DNA of 55,871 bases from Amanita rubescens (GCA_015039365.1 WION01000344.1:1-55871); one strand, 5' to 3'. Shown: positions 35,655 through 47,060, numbered from the stretch's first letter. Notes: generated by a model not told the origin, from the sequence alone. Made by a program: numbers and translations.

Positions 35655-36515
35655 AAGACGCGTCGGTCACGCTCAGGTCACATGTCAAACCGCCTTCACA
35701 GCAGTGTGAGAAACAGCACAGTCCACGTAGTGTCTGTATTAGTACGTCGTAACAAAGATGTAGAGTGAAGCGAAGACAGGGGACAAGACAATAGATAAAG
35801 TTGCGTAAACAGTTAAACGTCAAGTAATAGGTTGAGAAAGATACACGTAAATTTCAATGGATTAATGTTTATTCACATTTTCCTGATTAACGCATCCGGC
35901 GTGAAGCACGACGATTTTGGATTCAGACAAGGAACTCACCTGACAGGCTTCACCAGTAATGGCATGCCATCAGTAGGCTCTATTGAAACGAAGGGTTTAT
36001 AAGCCACCACGAAGTTAATTTACGATGAGGCATACTCATTGTAATTGCGGTTCCTGACTTGATAACTTGTCCCGCATACGATGGCTCGAACGAGAAGTTG
36101 TTAATCAAGGATCTGTCGATCATCAGCATCATGTTCACACATATATCACCAACCCCTTACGCAAGGATGGCCTTCATTTCCATGATTGCCATCGTCTTCC
36201 CGATGCAGGCGTGTGGACCAGCAATAAATGACAAAAATGAATAATTGGGATTATAACTGTCCGGCAGATTAAGCCAGCGGCTTGGTTTAAATCTAGATAA
36301 GATGCAGTAGATGGTATGACTCTGAGCATCTGCGGCACTGATACGAAAAAAGACATACTCCTCCGCGTCTTCGCCCCAGATATCTTTATACGTGTTGACA
36401 ACGCGGACCTAAAAGCAGTGAATATGGACCGTTTCTCTCAAGATGAAATCCAGAGACACACAGGAATCAAAAGGTGGGTTCCTTTTGGCACCAGTATATC
36501 ACCTATGTAATCGGT
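35655..36515. repeat. Second unit of a tandem duplication at the P450/SMC4 border
   Basis: The sequence starts with a copy of the SMC4 promoter region (AAGACGCGTCGGTCACGCT, also at about 33272) and runs through the P450 3' end into the P450 tail exons. The first unit spans 33262-33690 plus 35181-35648, with an insert between. The junction is at about 35648-35655, where TTTTTTCGGG is joined to the SMC4 promoter copy. Confidence 0.7.
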
Positions 36516-38310
36516 TTTTTCGGCAATGCGGAAGGTAAGAGGTACAGGTGGCAACACCCTTAAACTCTCCATCCTGGTCGGAAAATTGTCAATTTACCGT
36601 AAGCGGCAGCTGGAAAATACGCACACCACGCAATCGAGCCACTGTAACTCTTTGAGTGTACGATAGTCGGGATGTGGATCCTTCCTAAGCACTGGCGCAA
36701 CTTCTTCGCGGAGCTTACTCTGAGCCTCTGGATTATTAGCAAGTAGCCACAATGTCTTTCTGGACGGGTTAAAATCTGGTTTTGAATAAAGACAGGCTTA
36801 GACTTGCCCACGCCAACCCCGACGCTGAAGTCTCGTGGCCCGCACCGAGAAATGTCAACTGTTTTTTTTTAAAATCAATGTATCAATGTCATCGATTATC
36901 CCAATACTTACCACTTGGTCGATCATGGCTTTATCGCTCATAGCATAAACAGTTTTGTCTTTCTCTAGATCGGCTTTCCTCGCGCGAACTAGGATGCTCA
37001 TGATATCGCGTTTGGCATCAGTATCAGATACAGCGACGCTGTCGTTCATCTTCTCTTGAAGCAACTCCATAGAGACCTTTCTAATCGTATGCATCGACTC
37101 AAGCAAAGTGCTTAGCTCAGCTACGGTTGTCCTAGACGTCATAGCTAATGTCTTCAACGTTCGGAAGCTCACGTACCGGTAAATGATGTCTTTTCGAACC
37201 AACGACGACGTTTATACATCCAAGAAGTCGTCAGTAGCTGTGGGAAACCAGGAATGAATAAGAACACAACGAATTTTGCGATGTTCCATTCTGGATGTAA
37301 CATCAGTGATGGTCCCGGCGTTAGGCTGGGTAAGCTTACCATTTTGTAGCCCAAGGAGTCTCTCATAGGCTACTGCAAGCTCATTCTCAGGGTTGTGCAG
37401 AGAATCAGTCTTGTAGCCAAATGCAGTTTCGCAGATGATATCCAGAGTAGCTTTGCTCACTGAAATGACGTGTAGCTCGTCAAAATAGGAATAGATAATA
37501 AGACGCACGCCAATCATACATATCCATTACCTTCCCCATCGTTGGTTCTTTTTGGGCGTCAATTTGATCGTGCATTAACTTGACGAGTCTAGCAATGAAA
37601 CTAATCAACCAATTATTCGCTGTACTGGAGATTAAACAGACCCATCGATTGAATCGTAATACGTATGAATTTCTGTGGAGTTATTTCAGTCACGCTTGTT
37701 CATGCAGTGAATCACACATACGGGACATCAGATTCGGTATCGAAAACGCGGGATTCATTGCTTTCTTCATCAGTCGATGCTCATCGCCAGTGACTGTCAG
37801 CAGACCATAACCAGTCGTTATTCCAAGAAGGTGTCTCAGATATGCAGGCTTTGCACCGCGGTCAGCAAAGATGTTCTCAAGAAAATCCGATCATACATAC
37901 CCTAGGATAATCAAGCCAGCCCTTGACCAAAATCTGATGCAAAAGTTCAGGTTGTAGAAAGAACAAGCGCTCGAAACCGAGTAGACCAAAGAATCGAACA
38001 ACGGGTCCTAACTTCTTTGCCCATTCGCGATGTGGAATGCAAGCTTGGTTATTGATTATGATGTGCATGTGACCTGTAATTAGTCGGGCACCAGGGGCTG
38101 TTGGAACCTGGCGTAGAGGCGAAAGATAGCGTGGCCACAGTACCACATGATGAACAATGCGATAGACGACATAACCTTGAATTGAAAGTGAGATACCGCA
38201 ACAGTTATGTTTGAAGACTTACCAGCAACCAGAAATCCAATGTGCAAGGGTCGCAGAATATCGCTCAAAAGAGCAGTCACTTGTGAAATATGTGCTACGA
38301 CTGGTGCCAT
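35936..38310 (-). CDS. Cytochrome P450 monooxygenase
   Basis: Start at 38310. The N-terminus has a hydrophobic membrane anchor (HIGFLVAG|YVVYRIVHHV across an intron) and a Pro-rich hinge (VPTAPGARLITGH). Helix-C sequence TGDEHRLMKKAMNPAF, I-helix oxygen-binding FLGAGHETSASGLAW, and ExxR in MESLRVLPPVPLTFR follow. Then come VVNTYKDIWGEDAEE, WLNLPDSYNPNYSFLSFIAG, the haem motif AGPHACIGKTMAIMEMKAIL and the terminus TAITMKPTDGMPLLVKPVR, ending at 35936. A microsomal fungal P450; the substrate is unknown. One intron has a GC donor (TGG|GCAAGT). Exons appear open, so the gene is probably functional, unlike its partial copy downstream. Confidence 0.85.
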
Positions 38311-39090
38311 AATGTGTCTGAAGTGAGCGCCCAGCTAAGAGGTCATAGCCTTTATACCAGAGTATCCCCGTTTGGGGCTGGCTGTCCTGTTCGATCACCG
38401 GATCGTGGAATAATGTCAGGATGACATCGTTCAAGATCGCGCAGGGTGTATGAGAGGCTCTATGCATTAGCATCGGCAACGAACATTGTGATGTCCGATA
38501 AGAAGACCCTCTGAATTAATGCAACAGCTAAAGTTCGCCTGCGAAGCCGCTGGCGGACTGCGACTCCGCAGGGTCGATACATTTTGTTTCCGGACAATTT
38601 TAAAAGTCCAGGCAAACTATGAATGCGCAAAGGACTCAATTCTAACCTACAGCTGGCACATGGACAATATTAGAGATCGATATCGCGGGCGTCTTCGCGT
38701 CAGATTTGGCAATCATGGACAATTATTTTGCCATATTTGCATCCTCATAAGCGGGATTGATGGCGTCTATTTTCTCAACTCATTCAAGACTCGCACTATT
38801 GTCCCCCTGCGATTCATTGACATATTCCGCTCGCAGGAGTCTACCGCGAGTCTTAGACAGACCGGCATCTTAGCTGGAGCATGCTCCCACCGTCATTGGG
38901 ATGGAGCATCTTCCTTACCGAAGCTGCTACAAGTCGCTAACTAATCACCCATACAATGAAAACTACGACTTGCTATGATGTGTAAATGCTCAGACTTAAT
39001 GATCGCCATTGTATTCTGTGTGGATTCGAAATAAAAGACCATATCACACGAGATGGAATAGGGAGCTTTGAACATATTATGAAGGAAATC
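38311..39090. other. Region without recognisable genes
   Basis: Upstream of the P450. A 141-codon open frame at 38519-38944 has no recognisable motif and lies in sequence without supporting splice structure; it is not called as a gene. Confidence 0.35.
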
Positions 39091-39356
39091 CGCATCTTCT
39101 CCCCAGATGCAGTCAATTTTACCCTTTACATTAATCCTGCCATCTTTTCAAACCACCTGACTACACTTGCAACTTTTCTCACTGCTGCATCGCTCGCTCC
39201 CAATCTCAAATCAGGCCTCAATCTTTGATCATCGTTTTTGCGAGGAAGCGTACGGTAACAAATCGACAGCCTCGAGCCAAGATATGGGGATGCCGTCAAC
39301 GAAGGCGAAGTCTGCGCATCCCTCAAACCGTTAACATCTATCGGTTCCGAAGCATA

Positions 39357-40192
39357 TTAGATCGATGCAAAGCAGGTGTAGTAGGCGAGCATACCCTCGA
39401 GTAATATCACATCCCCCCGCTTCACAGCAACGGAACCCTCGGGACTACCACCCCACATCTCCGCCACCTCTCTCCAAGCTGTGAGCTTCCCTACTTTCCC
39501 CTCTTCATCACCCACAATCATTTTAAGAATTGCCACTTCCTTTCCCGCATCTCGCCCATTCTTGATTTTTATCGTGTCTGGGCCGTCCACCTCCAGCACA
39601 GCAAGCAGGAGGTTTACTTTTCTCGTCGTTTGCGAGAGAAGGGAGAGGGAAGAAAGGCTATTCGGATTGAAATGGAAGGAAGGGAAATGAGCGATAGAAC
39701 GTGACAAGTCGAGGTTGGATCTGGAGTAAGAGAGTGATTGAGAGGCGGACGGTGATGAAATTTGAGTCTCTTCCCCTCCTGGGATGGGTTCTGACTCTAA
39801 CGTGCAAGAGTCGTGTAGTAGGAATGACGGCACTGTCGCGTCTACTCTAGAACCGGTGTCATGGTTGCCTTGTGCCAGTGTAGGTGGCCAGGTGTATGCG
39901 GTGGTTTCGTCTATGGTCAACAACCATTGGTACACTATTGAGACCACGATGACGGAAAGCACGTACCATGGTTATCAGACTCCTCGTGAAAGATTGTGTT
40001 CTGGTAGAATTTGGAGATCCGAATGCTTGCGGCCTCGTAGGCATCTTGAGGTATAAAGAATGAGTCTCCTGTGCCGGCACCCGACGCGGTGGCGCTGGGA
40101 GGGGAAATGGTGCGCCAATGAAATGTCGCGCTCTCCGAGTTATTAGAAAGTAGAAATTCTTTGGACGGAGCGCCGATGAAGACTCTGTTCAT
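39357..40192 (-). CDS. OB-fold protein (shieldin-2-like), probably truncated
   Basis: Start taken at MNRVFIGAPSKEFLLSN (40192). After FHWRTISPP and a Ser-rich linker, the reading passes a very short candidate intron (GTACGT...AATAG, 32 nt) into VYQWLLTIDETTAYTWPPTL. It then reaches the best-conserved part: KVNLLLAVLEVDGPDTIKIK, GKEVAILKMIVGDEEG, KLTAWREVAEMWGG and VAVKRGDVILLEG. This strand pattern and the LTAW...VKRGDVILLE motif are those of single-stranded-DNA-binding OB folds, as in shieldin subunit 2 or RPA-like proteins; the exact family is uncertain. The frame ends soon after (MLAYYTCFASI), so the C-terminus is probably lost. Two rearranged copies occur at 46.5-47.1 kb and 55.5-55.9 kb. 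Confidence 0.45.
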
Positions 40193-40284
40193 TTCTGCAT
40201 GTCGGAAACAGGCGATAGCGGAGATATTGTCGTTCACGGTTCTTGCGACTACGACTTCGTATTAGATAATCATGTTTCGTTAAA

Positions 40285-40915
40285 CTAATGTATTAAAACA
40301 TTCAAGCAAATATTAGCAGAGCATTTCTCGGATAATAATTTGATCCTGTTGCGATCTAACACTTTTGGAAGTGTAGTGCTGCAGGGAATATATACGGACT
40401 TGAATGGACAAGGCGTATCCTCAACCTGCTCACCATCAGGCGGCTGGGTTGCGTTCTGGTAGCGCGATTCCACCATTGACAGTATCTGATCTGAATCATG
40501 TAGGAGATCCAAATAAATGTTGCATAACCGAGGCCCAAGCTTGCCACTCGACAATTCTTTTATTGAATTGTGACTGAGGCGTCCGGATTTGATAGAAATA
40601 GACTCCAATGAAGGTAGAAGTTCCAGTAAAACGCCAATATCGAGGAAAGAAGAAGAAGCGCTGATCTCTAGGCGGCGAATGCGACGCATTCCTCCTGAGC
40701 GCTGGATAATGCCGATCAGTGTAGGCATATCACAGTCTAATTGCGTGAATTTAAGTTGTCCGAGGGAGAATGTGGTAACATTCGGTATAACAAGTGGCTG
40801 GAGGAACATTGGTACCGCCAACGTGCACACCGACCCTTGTCCTTTCTCAGCCATTTTCGCGTTTGAAGCAAGTCCGGAAGATATGCCCTCCAATCTTTCA
40901 AGCAAATTGACTATC
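40285..40915 (-). pseudogene. F-box/LRR C-terminal fragment
   Basis: Contains only the distal leucine-rich part of the neighbouring F-box proteins: MFLQPLVIPNVTTFSLGQL, CDMPTLIGIIQRSGGMRRIR, IGVLLELLPSLESISIKSG and ELSSGKLGPRLCNIYLDL. There is no F-box. The reading begins abruptly near 40915. The sequence just before it (40920-41050) matches the region downstream of the third copy (43360-43470), so the fragment looks like one end of a tandem duplication unit. Confidence 0.7.
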
Positions 40916-41482
40916 CAAGGAGGCGACCTTCTCTTTGAATGTTTGTACCCGCCTGGCTATGGTTCGAGCAGCGTCATTCTCCCATGAGAACATGTGTTAT
41001 CAAGATTCCGACATGCTTCGATTCAGACTCCAGAGACGAGGCAAAGATGAATTGTGAGATCATCCACCTCTTGCTTTAACTCGTCCATATTGGAGAAACT
41101 CTTCGTTTCAGGGTGCTCCTACCTTTGGGTACTCCCGGTTCCGTGAGTAACCACCATCCAGCGAGAAAAATCGGCGACTGACAGTTCACAATAGAACAAA
41201 TGCATCTCGACCCATCCATCTGTTAAATAACTTGAGTCTCCGCTGTGAATGAGGCATACACTGGCGGCCGGAATAGTTCAAACCTGGGATGGCTGAAATC
41301 TATTGTAATTGAATCATAACATCAAGAACAACTGTTTTCATTCTCTCTGTAAGAAGGACTGGGGTTTGAAAAAGAAAGACATCACGTATCGAGAAAGCTA
41401 TGCGACAAAAGGCTGGACTATAAACAGATATATTGCAAATTAAAATTTTGTGTAATGCTGAGTAGCATTGCGAGTTTAGGCA

Positions 41483-43177
41483 TCAGAGTTCGGCGTATCC
41501 GTAATCGGATTCGTCTTCTGAGTAATCTTCGTCCTCTGAGTAATGTTCATCTTCTAAGTAATGTTCATCTTCTGAGTATTCGTCTTCCGAGTCTTCTTCC
41601 AAGCCTTCGTCTTCGCTAAGGCCCAACCATACGTCAACATCACACTCGAGAAACAAATCTTCGATTCGGCTGCGATAGGACCTTGGGCGGGTGCAAAAAA
41701 TTGATATCTTCTTGAATGTACAAGGCGTGCTCTCCATTTGCTCACTGTCAGAAGACTTGGTTGCATTCTGATGCCGTAATTCCACCATTGAAAGTATCTT
41801 ATCTGCCGCATCGTGCGTGTGACCCAAACAAATATCGCATAGCCGAGGCCCAAGCTTGCCACTTGACAACCGTTCTATGGCATTGGCAGTGAGATGTCCG
41901 GATTTGATGGAAATCTGCTCCAAGGAAGGTAAAAGTTCCAGCAAAATGCCAATATCGAACAAGGGAGAATTGTCGATCTTCAGATGGCGAACTTGATGCA
42001 TGCCCGCCGAGCGCTGGATAATGCCAATTAGCGCGGGCATATCACAGTTCAATTGAGTCCAGGGATATGCTAACCCGAGAAGAAACGTGGTTATATTAGG
42101 GATAACGAGAGGCTGGAGGAACGCTGATGCCGCTGAGCCATCAAAAAAATCTAGGGAAAGATGATGCATGTTGGCAAGGACAATTTTTTCCTTCCCAGAG
42201 ACGACAGCAGTGGACACGAACGATGGCTCCTTGGCGAGGGACAGATTACAATATTCGAGTAAGTGACACTGACGGAGAACATTGAGACACAATGAGGGTG
42301 TTATTTCGCTGTATTCAAATGCCCGAATGTCAAGGGTCCGTAGCTGATGCCATTGGGTAACGTTATCTAAACCACGAAGATTGGAAGCTTTGTATATTTT
42401 TAAGCGTTTGAGGTTGGAGAGTGTCCCGAAATCAGAGAAGGGGGATTTGGCGGAGCGGTTGACTGTATCATTGTCAATGCCGGTTAAATGCAGGCATTCA
42501 ATCGACGACAAAACGTGGTCCGGTAGCTTCAATGCTAATTGATTGATAGGATACTCCAGCTCTAAATCTCTTAACCGATACAGAGCCATGAATTTGAGTA
42601 TCTGTTCCCATACGTCATGTAAATACGGGTCGTTGTAGGAGCCCAGCCAAACGAGGTCAATGAACAATGACCTGGGCATATCCTGTGCACGGGCGAACCA
42701 TTGTCTTGCAGAGGACAACCTTTGGTGATGCCGGGACCGATCCGCAGATGACAGATATATGCACAGCTCGCTCCACAATGCAGGCGTTTCTAACGCAAGC
42801 TGCCTCCACGCAGAACAAACATGGGTAATTCGGAGGAGGCGTAAACCGACACCGCGCTTTGATAGGGGAAACTCCGCACGTGTCTGGTTGGAAAAATGGA
42901 ATATAGACCGCAAGACATCCGGTGGCAATTTCTTGTGAGGTGCCAGAGCTACCTCGCACCGGCCGATAAGGTCTACAACTTCCTCCTTTTGCTGCCGTGC
43001 AACCAACAGGACGTTTCGAATGTATGCCTCCTCTTCTTCGGAATAGACCCTGTTCGTTCGTCCTATTGATGCGAGGTCGACATTGTTAGCGTTGCCGGTG
43101 GGTAGCGGCAATAGGCTATAGCAATTGAAGTTGGACATTACTGAGGCCTGAGGCGCGGCTTGCTCACAAAAATTCAA
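41483..43177 (-). CDS. F-box / leucine-rich protein
   Basis: Uninterrupted 564-codon frame. Residues about 80-135 form an F-box (HKKLPPDVLRSIFHFSNQTR then LRITHVCSAWRQLALETPAL), the SKP1-binding module of SCF ubiquitin ligases. Degenerate leucine-rich repeats follow (HVLSSIECLHLTGID, LSNLKRLKIYKASNLRGLD, LLELLPSLEQISIKSGHL) and would bind the substrate. The tail is strongly acidic, built from 18-bp repeats (EDEHYS-type units) encoded at about 41518-41580. Large families of such proteins are lineage-expanded in Agaricomycetes; the target is unknown. Two related copies flank it, a fragment to the left and a frameshifted one to the right. Confidence 0.8.
   Translation of the reverse strand: MNFCEQAAPQASVMSNFNCYSLLPLPTGNANNVDLASIGRTNRVYSEEEEAYIRNVLLVARQQKEEVVDLIGRCEVALAPHKKLPPDVLRSIFHFSNQTRAEFPLSKRGVGLRLLRITHVCSAWRQLALETPALWSELCIYLSSADRSRHHQRLSSARQWFARAQDMPRSLFIDLVWLGSYNDPYLHDVWEQILKFMALYRLRDLELEYPINQLALKLPDHVLSSIECLHLTGIDNDTVNRSAKSPFSDFGTLSNLKRLKIYKASNLRGLDNVTQWHQLRTLDIRAFEYSEITPSLCLNVLRQCHLLEYCNLSLAKEPSFVSTAVVSGKEKIVLANMHHLSLDFFDGSAASAFLQPLVIPNITTFLLGLAYPWTQLNCDMPALIGIIQRSAGMHQVRHLKIDNSPLFDIGILLELLPSLEQISIKSGHLTANAIERLSSGKLGPRLCDICLGHTHDAADKILSMVELRHQNATKSSDSEQMESTPCTFKKISIFCTRPRSYRSRIEDLFLECDVDVWLGLSEDEGLEEDSEDEYSEDEHYLEDEHYSEDEDYSEDESDYGYAEL
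41518..41580 (-). repeat. 18-bp repeats coding an acidic Glu-Asp-Tyr tail
   Basis: Three and a half units, GAGTAATCTTCGTCCTCT-like on the plus strand, encode EDEHYS/EDEDYS/EDEHYL units at the C-terminus of the F-box protein. Slippage can change the copy number. The neighbouring F-box copies lack this tail. Confidence 0.75.
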
Positions 43178-43505
43178 AACATTTTCACACGTACCAAGCT
43201 AGCTTTTACCTGCCTGCCGATCAAGTACATAACCCTGCTAATCTCAATAACTTGGCATATATGATTATAGAATACCGGACCATACACAAAGTATATAATG
43301 TTGGAAGCGAGTGGCGGAAGAAACTTGTACTAGAGAAAGTTGGCTATCTTCTTTGGTCTCTGAATATTTGTACCCGCCTGGCACTCCAGCAACACTGCTT
43401 GCCCGCGTGAACATTGTTCCCGAGATTCCGGCGTGTTTTAGTCTAACTCGGGAGCCAGAGCTACCACTCACTCGATGTATCAATCTTGTCCATATCACTT
43501 CACCC

Positions 43506-45090
43506 TTATTCTCCATATTCGTCTTCTAAATTGATGCTAGTGCCGCATTTCTCAGATAATAATTTGATCCTGCTGCGATACGCCGACTCGGACTGCGTAG
43601 CCATGCAGGGAATCGATATGGACTTGAACGGACAAGGCATACCCTCGATTTGCTTACTATCAGGAGAATGGGTTGCGTTCTGGTAGCGCGATTCCGCCAT
43701 TGATAGTATCTGACCCCCATCATGCGGGACCTCCAAATAAATGTCGCATAACCGAGGCCCAAGTTTGCCGCTCGACAATCGTTTTATGGCATTGTCATTG
43801 AGATGTCCGTTTCCGATAGAAATAGACTCCAATGAGGGTAGCAGCTCCAGCAAAACACCGATATCGAGCACAGCAGAAGAACTGTCAATCTCTAGGCAGC
43901 GAATGCGACGCATTCCTCCTGAGCGTTGGACAATGCCGATCAGCGTAGGCATATCACAGCCTAATGTCGTGTATGAAAGTTGCCCGAGGGAGAATGTGGT
44001 AACATTCGGCATAACAAGTGGCTGGAGGAACATTGGTACCACTAAACCATCCGAAAATTCCGCTTTGAAATAATCCATGCTGGCAAGAACAATTTTTTCC
44101 CCTGTAGAAATGACAGTAGATGCGAACGATGATTCTTCCGATAACGATATGCGGCAATGTTCAAGTAATCGGGACTGACGGAGCACATTGAGACACGATG
44201 AAGGTGTTACTGGAGACTCCCCGGCTGTTACTACCTCGAACGTCCGTAGCTGATGCCATGGTACAGTTCGATCCATACCATCGAGATAATAAGAGCCGTA
44301 TATCTTCAAATGTCTGAGATTGGAAAGTTTCCCGAAGTTGGAAAAAAGTTGCTGCTCGCCAGAATGATGACGCGTTCGATCGATGGCCAGACATGGCCTG
44401 GGAGCTTCAATGCTACATGGTTGATGGGATACACCAAATCCAATTCTTCTAACCGATACTGAGCCATGAATTCGAGTAGCTTCTTCCATGAGTAATGCAA
44501 CTGCGGGCTGACGTCCGCATTCCCCAGAATCCCCGCATCGAAAAAGATGAACAATGACCTGCGCATATCCTGTGCACGGTCGAACCATTGTCCGGCGGAA
44601 GACAATGTCTTGTCATGCTGCTTCCAATCACTGAATGATAATAGACCTATAGAAATGTCGCTCCACAATGCTGGCGTTTCCAATGCAAGCTGCCTCCATG
44701 CAGAGCAGACATGTGTGATGGGCAGAGGAGAGGTAGGTACTCTAGGGGAAACTGTACGCGTGCCTTGCCACATAAATGGAATATGGACCGCAAGACATCA
44801 GGCGGCAGTCTTTTGTGAGGTGCTAAAGCAATCTTGCACCGGCCGATAACGTCCACGGTCTCCTTCCGAGTCCTTCGCCGCAGGTCACGATCTACGGTCC
44901 CTGACTGTAATAGGGATTCTGCAGCCAGCAGAATGTTCCGAATATATAGTTGCTCTTCTTCAGAGTGAAGTCTGTTCGTTTGTCCTATTGATGAGACATC
45001 GAGTTGTCCGTCGGCGTCGCCGGGCATCTGCAATTGCAAGTTGGACATTGGAGCGGCGTTCAAGTTTGTCGGGTACTTAGCGCCGATCAC
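43506..45090 (-). pseudogene. F-box/LRR gene with two frameshifts
   Basis: Aligns along its length with the intact neighbour: an N-terminal part from 45090 (MIGAKYPTNLNAAPMSNLQL), the F-box (HKRLPPDVLRSIFHLCGKAR), then ITHVCSAWRQLALETPALW in another frame near 44770. The LRR part (FGKLSNLRHLKIYGSYYLDG onward) is in a third frame from about 44360 to the stop at 43506. Two indels are therefore needed. Otherwise there are few stops, so it decayed recently or contains sequencing errors. It lacks the acidic tail. Confidence 0.75.
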
Positions 45091-45179
45091 GCAGTGGCTG
45101 TGCCGAGTCGGAAGTCCACATTCTCAAGCGTGTCAAGGACAAGTGGGATAGGTGGAGGCTACTCTCTAGGTGATCATAA

Positions 45180-46067
45180 TGGCTACTGTAGCGCCAGCGG
45201 CGATCGTAGAGTTATGGCTTTCTTTCAACGGCACCAGAGCTTGCACTGTCTATCCCGCTCGCTAAATGACGGGACCTTGCTGTTAACCCTCTCAAGTGGC
45301 TAAGATTTCTCGGTTATGCTATTTATGGACAAGAGGGCTATCTCTCCGCATCAGACGCAGGTCCACCCATCGACGATTAGATATAGTGGTTCTTACTACT
45401 TCATATCAGAAGGCAAGTTGGCAGTGGCATACTATGATCTTTGCTGATATCGTTTTTAGACCCTCCCCGCCTTGTTGATGTCGACGCAAAGATGATAGAA
45501 CATCAGATACCTCGGAATTGTCCGACCGCAGAGCAGATTTCAGAGATAGGATAGTTGATCGTGATGGGACTTGTGTCAGTACCGGCGAACAGGCTGAGCA
45601 TTGTATTGCATGCCATATAATTCCTCATTCGAAAGGAAACAACAGCTTCTCACCCCTGATCAAGTACTTTGCGAACGCGCTGAGTCACCGGGGTGGGGCG
45701 GACAACGAGGACGCGCTGGATGGTATTGATGACACATGGAACGGGCTTCTTCTTTGGAGTGCCATCCATCACCCAGTTGAAACTGGCGCATTAGCGTTCT
45801 TGAAGGTCAGCTGTCACTTGCTTTGATTTGGTCTGTGCGATCTAAGTATACAAATAGACCCCTAATTTTTGTTTGTCTGTCGATGTCATTCCTTGCGCAC
45901 GTAGGGAAGAAAATCAAGCGAGCCCGACGAATCGTCTTACGTTGCACTATATCGCTGAATCTGGTCTTGGCGTCCTGCTACCGTCTATCGTCCCCAACAA
46001 CAGTGATTTGCGAGAACCGGGAGATACCAGCCAGTGGCCACCTGCCACGGTAGTCGATCTGTTTTAA
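45180..46067 (+). pseudogene. HNH endonuclease-domain protein, frameshifted
   Basis: Order of recognisable parts: MATVAPAAIVELWLSFNGTR, PLKWLRFLGYAIYGQEGYLS and SYYFISE. An intron with a GC donor (GCAAGT...TTTTTAG) leads to DPPRLVDVDAK, then SDRRADFRDRIVDRDGTCVS with the HNH core GEQAEHCIACHIIPHSKGN. A second intron leads to TPNFCLSVDVIPCARR and the conserved end SGLGVLLPSIVPNN...PATVVDLF. This matches basidiomycete proteins with an internal HNH domain, of unknown role. At least two or three single-base frame breaks (near 45240, 45380 and 45490) prevent one continuous reading. The HNH core itself is intact. Confidence 0.65.
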
Positions 46068-46280
46068 AGCGCGGGCTGCTTATCCGGAAGAAATGCAGTT
46101 AAGTTCAGTGATGGATGGAGTTATGGCCTTGTGGATGAGATCGGCGAAGCAGGGCAAAAGAAATCCGCAAAGAATTTCTGCTTCGGACCTTGCTCAAAGG
46201 TGCGATAGGGTCCAGGCCTGGGTGGATTCGGAAAGTTTCGACTTCGACAGCGGTGTTGTAACTAGCCTCTAAGCCTTAAT

Positions 46281-46375
46281 TTTTCGTGGGACACATTCAG
46301 AGGTGGCGACCCTCGCTCCCTGCCAAAGGCAACGTGTCCCAAGACGTCCTAAGAACGTTCTTTTTCATGGGACAC
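46281..46375. repeat. TTTTC(G/A)TGGGACAC repeats with an inverted partner
   Basis: TTTTCGTGGGACAC at 46281-46294 and TTTTCATGGGACAC at 46362-46375 are direct repeats, with the complement GTGTCCC at 46334-46340 between them. Either outer copy can pair with the inner one. The surrounding 46.1-46.5 kb is GC-rich and without a gene. Meaning unknown. Confidence 0.4.
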
Positions 46376-46494
46376 GCTGGTCGGCCAGGGCGGCCTGAGG
46401 CAGCTAATCGGCGACGCGCGAAGGCTCGACGGAGGTACCGCTAGGGTTGGGCGCGTTAGCCAAGGCAGGGACGAGAGGCTAGGTTTACTCACCG

Positions 46495-47060
46495 GAATAA
46501 AGTGCATCTTCTCCTCAGATGCAGTCAATACTAGCCTTCAACAAAGGCGAAGTCTGTGCATCCGGATCCGAAGTAGATTAGATCGATGCAAAGCAGGTGA
46601 AGTAGGCGAGCATACCCTCGAGTAATATCCCCCTGCTTCACAGCAACGTAATCCTCGAGACTACGACCCCACCTCTCTCCAAGCTGAGAGCTTCCCCGCT
46701 TTCTCCTCTTCATCACCCACAAGTAGGAGATTTGCTTTTCTCGCCTTCTATCAGGGAAGGCAGAGGGAAGAAAGGCTATTCGGGTTGAAATGGAAGGAAG
46801 GGAAATGAGCGATGGAACGAGGTTGTATCAGGAGTAAGAGAGGGATTACGATACGGAAGGTGATGAAATTTGGGTCTCTTCCCCTTTTGGGAATGCTGTG
46901 TAGGTGGCCAGGTGTATGCGGTGGTTTCGTCTATGGTCAACAACGATTAATACACTGTCGAAACCACGATGGAAAGCACGTACCATAGTTATCAGACTCC
47001 TCGTGTTCTGGTAGAATTTGGAGATCCGGCCATCATGATGATCACGTGGTTGGTGACCTC
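46495..47060 (-). pseudogene. Rearranged copy of the OB-fold gene unit
   Basis: Matches the 39.1-40.1 kb unit on the same strand in pieces: the downstream part (CAGATGCAGTCAATACTAGC, CAAAGGCGAAGTCTGTGCAT), the GDVILLEG...YARLLHL region and the intron/exon around 46980. Several internal deletions are present. The OB-fold coding sequence is not continuous. Confidence 0.6.

Noticed and set aside
38519..38944. 141-codon open frame
   Set aside because: No domain or homologous copy seen; flanking sequence gives no gene structure.
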